Assembly: GCF_017654505.1 (NCBI RefSeq)
Contig: NC_054548.1
Coordinates: 30,425,274-30,489,273, forward strand
Source: Polyodon spathula
Lineage: Eukaryota > Chordata > Actinopteri > Acipenseriformes > Polyodontidae
Direction: 5' to 3'
DNA length: 64,000 nt
Part shown: positions 1 to 64,000 of the stretch, piece after piece
Position numbering within the stretch: position 1 is the first letter of the stretch
Layout of the letters: each line of letters begins with the position of its first letter
Program-made: the position numbers and the translations under genes
Notes under the pieces: generated by a model
The model's database searches: none
The model's input: only the letters and a program-made list of their open reading frames with translations
Told to the model about the DNA's origin: nothing

Positions 1-50
<50 letters not shown>
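1..50. repeat. (TA)n microsatellite
   Basis: An uninterrupted TA dinucleotide run reaches the window edge. It abuts the truncated end of the Tc1 remnant, which suits the TA target preference of that superfamily. Confidence 0.95.
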
Positions 51-51
<1 letters not shown>

Positions 52-1053
52 CAACTACAAAACTGAAAGATCATAATTGGATAAGTCTCCACCTTTGGCA
101 GCAATTACAGCTGTCAGTCTGTTGGGATAGGTCTCTACCAACTTTGCACACCTAGATTTGGCAATATTTGACCATTCTTAACAAAACTGTTCAAACTGTC
201 AGGTTCCTTTGGGAGCGTTGATGGTTCAAGTCATGCCACAAGTTTTAGATTGGATTTAGGTCCGGGCTCTGACTGGGCCACTCAAGGACATTTACCTTTT
301 TGTTCCTTAGCCACTCCACTGTAGCTTTGGCTGTGTGCTTTACTTCGTTGTCATGCTGAAAGGTGAACTTCTGTCCCAGTTTCAGCTTTCTTGCAGAGGG
401 CAGCAGATTTTCCTCAAGGACTTCTCTGTACTTTGCTCCATTCATTTTCCCTTCTATCCTGACAAGTGCCCCAGTCCCTGTGATGAGAAACACCCCCATA
501 ATATGATGCTGCCACCACCATGCTTCACAGTAGCGATGGTGTTCTTTGGGTGATGCGCTGTGTTTGGTTTGCACCAAACATAACGCTTTGCATTTAGGTT
601 AAAAAGTTCCATTTTAGTTTCGTCAGACCACAAAACTTTTTGCCACATGCAACAGTATCTCCTGAATGGTTTTTTGCATAATTCAAATGGAATACTTCCC
701 CAAGGAACTTGACAGAGCTTGAACAGTTTTGTTAAGAATAATGGTCAAATATTGCCAAGTCTAGGTGTGCAAAGTTGGTAGAGACCTATCCCAACAGACT
801 CACAGCTGTAATTGCTGCCAAAGGTGCTTCCACCAAGTATTAACTCAGGGGGAAGGAGACTTATCCAATTATGATGTTTCAGTTTTGTGTTTTTAATATC
901 ATTTTTTTCTCAATAAACATTTTTTCCCCTTAACAGTGTGGAGTATGGTGTGTAGATAAGTGGGGGGAAAAAAATCCTAATTTAACCCTGAGGCACTGAC
1001 ACAACAAAATGTGAAAAAAGTTCAAGGGAGTGTAGACTTTCTATAGGCACTAT
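51..1053 (-). mobile_element. Tc1-like element, inverted-duplicated and degenerate
   Basis: The right end (about 1030-1053) carries a typical Tc1 terminal sequence (TAGACTTTCTATAGGCAC). Minus-strand transposase remnants lie at 245-648. The C-terminal coding end plus 3' untranslated part occurs twice, as inverted arms at about 62-235 and 712-895, so this is a rearranged derivative and not a simple deletion copy. The left terminal repeat is lost at the TA microsatellite. It belongs to the same family as the copy at 62701-63930. Confidence 0.85.
245..648 (-). pseudogene. Tc1-type transposase C-terminal half, dead
   Basis: Read on the minus strand this encodes the catalytic half of a Tc1/mariner transposase: WSDETKMELF with the first catalytic Asp, [18 protein letters not shown] with the second Asp (usual DNDPKHT altered to DNEVKHT), and [11 protein letters not shown]. 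The next codon, where the catalytic Glu belongs, is a TAA stop. A frame change separates the first-Asp segment from the rest. The helix-turn-helix N-terminal half is absent. It cannot make an active enzyme. Confidence 0.85.
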
Positions 1054-1507
1054 AGAAGTATTTCTGTATGCTCTTTTTTTGTGTTTTGCATTAACATCAT
1101 GACAAAATTAGCATGTATTTTTTTTTGCATGTAAAATGTATTTTTTGTTTGTACTTTATCACTGGCTTTCATCTTCTTGTACATTATATAAAGTTGGCCT
1201 CCATAACATATATTACAGTCTTTTATTGTGGCCCACAAATCTTGATAGGAATTTCAGTAGTGGAGTCCTTACCTACAACATTACTGTGTTAATTATTTTC
1301 TAAAAACCTTCACATACACAGACCCGATTAGAAGTAAACTGTCCTACCAAATGTACACCTAGGTTAATGTAGATTGGGGTCGTGAAGCCAGCTGTTCATC
1401 ATTCAGTTGACATCAGTGTTTGAAAGTTTCCCTGTGGATCCGTCATCCTATCATCATCATCATTCATCTGTTTTTGTTTTTTTGGGTTTTTTTTGTTTTG
1501 TTTTTAG

Positions 1508-60061
<58,554 letters not shown>

Positions 60062-60709
60062 GTACGTTCAGCACTGGACAGACATCCTTCATATCCACTG
60101 CTAGCTCCTATTGGATTGAATTTGGTAGCCTGGTTTCGTCTGGGATGAGGTATGTTTTTCGGAGTTTAAGCACTATAGTGGAGATATCACCCATACATGC
60201 TGCTTATCCAGTTGTGATTAAATTTGGTGAAGACATTCTTTAGCGAAAGCTATTGAGAGTATCTGGGACTATGTAATAATGCCTGACAAGGATGGCTTTA
60301 GTGATGACGTCAGGCCAGAGAGACACACAGGCCAAGTACTGCGGTGTAAAGGCGCTGCAGCGCTGTTTATTTACACAAAAATAAATAAAATATTTAAATA
60401 AAAACACTGCTCACAGAGCAAAATAAAGTCTTAAACAAAACAAAATCATGAACACAAAATACACAGATCAGGCTGGGCAGATTAATTTCGCTGATCCTAT
60501 GATTATTTTTCTTTATCGTTTTCTCCTCGGTGTCTCTCTCCTCTCGTTCACTCCTCCGAACATCCGCCTAGAGTGTAGAGTGCAAACTTTTATGCAGGTG
60601 ACCATCTCATAAATAAATGAATTAATTCAGGAGATGGTCACCTTCTCCATCCACGCTGCCAAATCCAAAACAAACTACGGCTTTTGCCATTATATCATAT
60701 CATAGCATA

Positions 60710-60712
<3 letters not shown>

Positions 60713-60783
<71 letters not shown>
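60713..60783. repeat. (TA)n microsatellite
   Basis: TA units with short GT and CA ends, abutting a Tc1 terminus. Confidence 0.95.
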
Positions 60784-60785
<2 letters not shown>

Positions 60786-62365
60786 GTACTGTGCAAAGGT
60801 TTTAGGCAGGTGTGAGAAAATGCTGTAAAGAATGCTTTCAGAAACAGACATGTTAAATAGTTTATATTTATCAATTAACAAAATGCAAAGTGAGTGAACA
60901 GAAGAAAAATCTATATCAAATCAATATTTGGTGTGACCACCCTTTGCCTTCAAAACAGCATCAGTTCTTCTAGGTACACTTGCACACAGTTTTTGAAGGA
61001 ACTTGGCAGGTAGGTTGGTCCAAACATCTTGGAGAACTAACCACAGTTCTTCTGTGGATTTAGGCAGCCTCAGTTGCTTCTCTCTCTTTATGTAATCCCA
61101 GAAAGACTCGATGATGTTGAGATCAGGGCTCTGTGGGGGCCGTACTATCACTTCCAGGACTCCTTGTTCTTCTTTACGTTGAAGATAGGTCTTAATGACT
61201 TTTGCTGTATGTTTGGGGTCGTTGTCATGCTGCAGAATAAATTTGGGGCCAATCAGATGCCTCCCTGATGGTATTGCATGATGGATAACTATCTGCCTAT
61301 ACTTCTCAGCATTGAGGAGACCATTAATTCTGACCAAATCCCCAACTCCATTTGCTGAAATGCAGCCCCAAACTTGCAAGGAACCTCCACCATGGTTCAC
61401 TGTTGCCTGCAGACACTCATTCGTGTACTGCTCTCCAGCCCTTCGGCGAACAAACTGCCTTCTGCTACAACCAAATATTTCAAATTTTGACTCATCAGTC
61501 CAGAGCGCCTGCTGCCATTTTTCTGCACCCCAGTTCCTGTGTTTTCGTGCATAGTTGAGTCGCTTGGCCTTGTTTCCACATCAGAGGTATGGCTTTTTGG
61601 CCGCAAGTTTTCCATGAAGGCCACTTCTGACCAGACTTCTCCGGACAGTAGATGGGTGTACCAGGGTCCCACTGTTTTCTGCCAATTCTGAGCTGATGGC
61701 ATTGCTGGACATCTTCCGATTGCGAAGGGAAGTAAGCATGATGTGTCTTTCATCTGCTGCAGTAAGTTTCCTTGGCCGACCACTGCGTCTACGGTCCTCA
61801 GCGTTGCCCGTTTCTTTGTGCTTCTTCAAAAGAGCTTGGACAGCACATCTGGAAACCCCTGTCTGCCTTGAAATTTCTGCCTGGGAGAGACCTTGCTGAT
61901 GCAGTATAACTACCTTGTGTCTTGTTGCTGTGCTCAGTCTTGCCATGGTGTATGACTTTTGACAGTAAACTGTCTTCAGCAACCTCACCTTGTTAGCTGA
62001 GTTTGGCTGTTCCTCACCCAGTTTTATTCCTCCTACACAGCTGTTTCTGTTTCAGTTAATGATTGTGTTTCAACCTACATATTGAATTGATGATCATTAG
62101 CACCTGTTTGGTATAATTGTTTAATCATACACCTGACTATATGCCTACAAAATCCCTGACTTTGTGCAAGTGTACCTAGAAGAATTGATGCTGTTTTGAA
62201 GGCAAAGGGTGGTCACACCAAATATGGATTTGATTTAGATTTTTCTTCTGTTCACTCACTTTGCATTTAGTTAATTGATAAATATAAACTATTAACATGT
62301 CTATTTTTGAAAGCATTCTTACTTTACAGCATTTTTTTACACCTGCCTAAAACTTTTGCACAGTA

Positions 62366-62368
<3 letters not shown>
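60784..62368 (-). mobile_element. Tc1-like element, almost complete, distinct family
   Basis: The inverted ends CAGTACTGTGCAAAGGTTTT and CCTAAAACTTTTGCACAGTACT (the latter at 62347-62367) bound 1,585 bp. TA follows on the right. The minus-strand transposase is full length except for one stop codon. This is the youngest-looking transposon of the window. Confidence 0.94.
60921..61946 (-). pseudogene. Tc1/mariner transposase, full length with one in-frame TGA
   Basis: From MARLSTATRHK (61946) the frame runs 341 codons to the stop at 60921, the normal Tc1 length. It has helix-turn-helix text (GLSQAEISRQTGVSRCAVQA), the GRPRKL hook, WTDESKFEIFG with the first Asp, HGGGSLQVWGC, LQHDNDPKHTAK with the second Asp and SPDLNIIESFWDYIK with the Glu. 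The only interruption is TGA at 61583-61581, codon 122, a probable CGA-to-TGA CpG decay. There are 38 residues between the second Asp and the Glu, against 34 in the other Tc1 copies here. Confidence 0.9.

Positions 62369-62396
<28 letters not shown>
62369..62396. repeat. (TA)n microsatellite
   Basis: Short TA run between two Tc1-like sequences. Confidence 0.9.
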
Positions 62397-62690
62397 GGCA
62401 CCTCCAAAATTATCGCCACCATTGATAAAGATGAGCAAAAAAGGCTGTATAAAGTAAACAACACAGGTAGTGAGCTATATTTTATGCTCAAAAGTATGGG
62501 AAAACTGTATTTTTTTTTTCTCAAAAATATAGGGTGTCAAAATTATTGGCACCCCTAAAGATTCTTATAAATTAAATCTGCATTAACAGTCTACTTTAAG
62601 TACATCTCAGTTTTAAGGAACTGTATTGTGGCCGTCCATGGATTCCTGTTCCACTGGGGTATGAAAATGAGGTAACACTCATGTAAAATC
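62397..62690 (+). mobile_element. Terminal fragment of a third Tc1-like family
   Basis: GGCACCTCCAAAATTATCGCC and, further in, GTCAAAATTATTGGCACCCC are characteristic terminal and subterminal text of a common fish Tc1 family. Coding sequence is absent; the next element begins at about 62701. Confidence 0.65.
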
Positions 62691-62700
62691 CATTTGTTAT

Positions 62701-63930
62701 CCTATAGAAAGTCTTCACCCCCTTTCAAATTTTTCACCTTTTGTTGCAGTATAGCCTGGAATTAAAATGCATTAAGAGTTTTTTTTTCATTGATCTATGC
62801 ATCCTACCCCACAACTTCAAAGTGAAAAAAATGTTCTAGAAATTTGTAGAAAATTATTTAAAAATAAAAAACTGAAATAGCTTGGTTGGATAAGTGTCCA
62901 CCCCCCTTGTAATAGCAATTCTAAATTAGCTCAGGTTTAACCAGTCACCTTCAAAATCACACACCAAGTTAAGTGGCCTCCACCTGTGTTAAATTGTAGT
63001 GATTCACATGATTTCAGGATAAATTCAGCAGTTCCTGTTCCAGTTCCTCTGCTGGGTAGTGCATTTCAAAGCAAAGAGTCAATTATGATCACCAAGAAAC
63101 TTTCAAAAGATCTCCGGGACAAAGTTTTTGAAAGGCACAAATCAGGGGATTGGTATGGCACCACCAGGACCCTGCTTAGATCAGGCCGTCCCTCCAAAGT
63201 GGATGACCGAGCCAGAAGGAGACTGATCAAAGAGGCTACCAAGAGGTCAATGGCAAATTTGCAAGAGCTACAGACTTTTATGGCCAAGACTGGTCAAAGT
63301 GTGCATGTGACAATAATATCCCAAGCACTCCACAAATATGGCGTGTATTTTACTCAAGGAAGACCACCTTGAATCCCGTTTGAAGAGTGCAAAAGAACAC
63401 TCAGGAAATTCTGTGGCAAAAGGTTTTATTGTCTGACGATACTAAAATTGAACTTTTTGGCCTAAATTCAAAGCGTTGTGTTTGGCACAAACCCAACACG
63501 GCGCATCACCCATAGAACACCATCCCTACTGTGAAGCATGGTGGTGGCAGCATCATGTTGTGGGGATGTTTCTTATCGGCAGGGACTGGAGCACTTGACA
63601 GGATAGAAGGGAAAATGAATGGAGCAAAGTACAGAGAAGTCCTTGAGGGAAACCTGCTGCCCTCCTCAAGAAAGCTGAAGCTGGGATGGAAGTTCACCTT
63701 TCAGCATGACAACAACCCAAAGCACACAGCCAAAGCTACACTGAAGTGGCTAAGGAACAAAAAGGTAAATGTCCTTGAGTGGCCCAGACAGAGCCCTGAC
63801 CTAAATCCAATAAAAAATTTGTGGCATTACTTGAAGATTGTTGTCCATCAACGCTCTACAAGGAACTTGACAGAGCTTGAACAGTTTTGTAAAGAAGAAT
63901 GGTCAAATATTGCCAAGGCTAGATGTGTAT
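62701..63930 (+). mobile_element. Tc1-like element, same family as the window's left edge
   Basis: The left terminal sequence CCTATAGAAAGTCTTCACCC lacks its outermost CAGTG. The right end is lost in a TA/CA microsatellite at about 63930-63955. The subterminal text ATAGCTTGGTTGGATAAGTG and the transposase match the remnant at 51-1053. Confidence 0.88.
63085..63930 (+). pseudogene. Tc1 transposase, several lesions, catalytic Glu replaced by Lys
   Basis: It starts MITKKLSKDLRDKVFERHKS. About 25 residues of the helix-turn-helix are deleted before YGTTRTLLRSGRPSK. A stop ends this frame at 63372 and another lies just before [12 protein letters not shown] (63531). The first Asp is in LSDDTKIELFG, the second in [22 protein letters not shown] has Lys where the catalytic Glu belongs. 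The C-terminus is cut off by a microsatellite. Confidence 0.88.
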
Positions 63931-64000
63931 ATATACACACACACAGACACACTAAATCTTAATACAAAATAGTCGGCATGGACCCCAGGCGAAGTAGAGC
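63931..64000 (+). other. Microsatellite scar and unassigned edge
   Basis: A short TA/CA run (63928-63952) is followed by about 45 bases with no recognised feature. Confidence 0.6.

Overview
This is vertebrate nuclear DNA, most likely from a ray-finned fish. One large gene is split into many short exons with GT-AG introns, and the introns are full of cut-and-paste DNA transposons (Tc1-like, TTAA-target piggyBac-like, Tigger/pogo-like, hAT-like) and long TA/CA microsatellites. The mix of elements suggests a fish, perhaps a non-teleost such as a sturgeon or paddlefish; that narrower placement is inference only.

The only host gene recognised is mycbp2 (PAM/Highwire/RPM-1, the PHR-family E3 ubiquitin ligase). 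It runs on the + strand across nearly the whole window. I placed 49 consecutive exons between 1508 and 60061. They join with consistent phase and no frame break into about 8.74 kb of coding sequence, roughly 2,910 residues. By comparison with the vertebrate protein (about 4,680 residues, from memory) this covers approximately residues 790 to 3,700: the later RCC1-type repeats (exons 2-6), the first PHR domain (9-14), the second PHR domain (19-22), the central helical region (23-29), the filamin-like domain (30-34), SH3-like strands (35-39), a long Ser/Lys-rich disordered region (39-42), a Cys/His cluster (42-43) and the segment leading to the DOC domain (44-49). The N-terminus and the C-terminal catalytic RING/tandem-cysteine region lie outside. 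One intron is of the GC-AG class.

Introns hold the rest. 1-1053: an inverted-duplicated Tc1 remnant. 12449-13679: a Tc1 copy lacking its DNA-binding domain. 22202-25319: a TTAA element with a Tigger-like element and an unclassified 328-bp repeat nested in it. 26061-27674: a hAT-like element holding fragments of two other repeats. 30544-31205: a second type of TTAA element. 33055-35288: an intron-containing transposon with long inverted repeats and a promoter that looks like a canonical heat-shock promoter. 35473-36077, 38050-39052 and 54750-55194: more TTAA elements. 48679-50689: a Tc1 copy interleaved with another repeat. 60784-64000: three different Tc1 families side by side, one with a transposase frame broken by a single stop codon.

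The most interesting object is the 33055-35288 element. It combines about 150-bp inverted repeats, two heat-shock-element arrays plus a TATA box, an intron, and a Cys-rich protein of a family I know only as uncharacterised proteins. This copy is damaged, but the family may be a heat-inducible DNA transposon.
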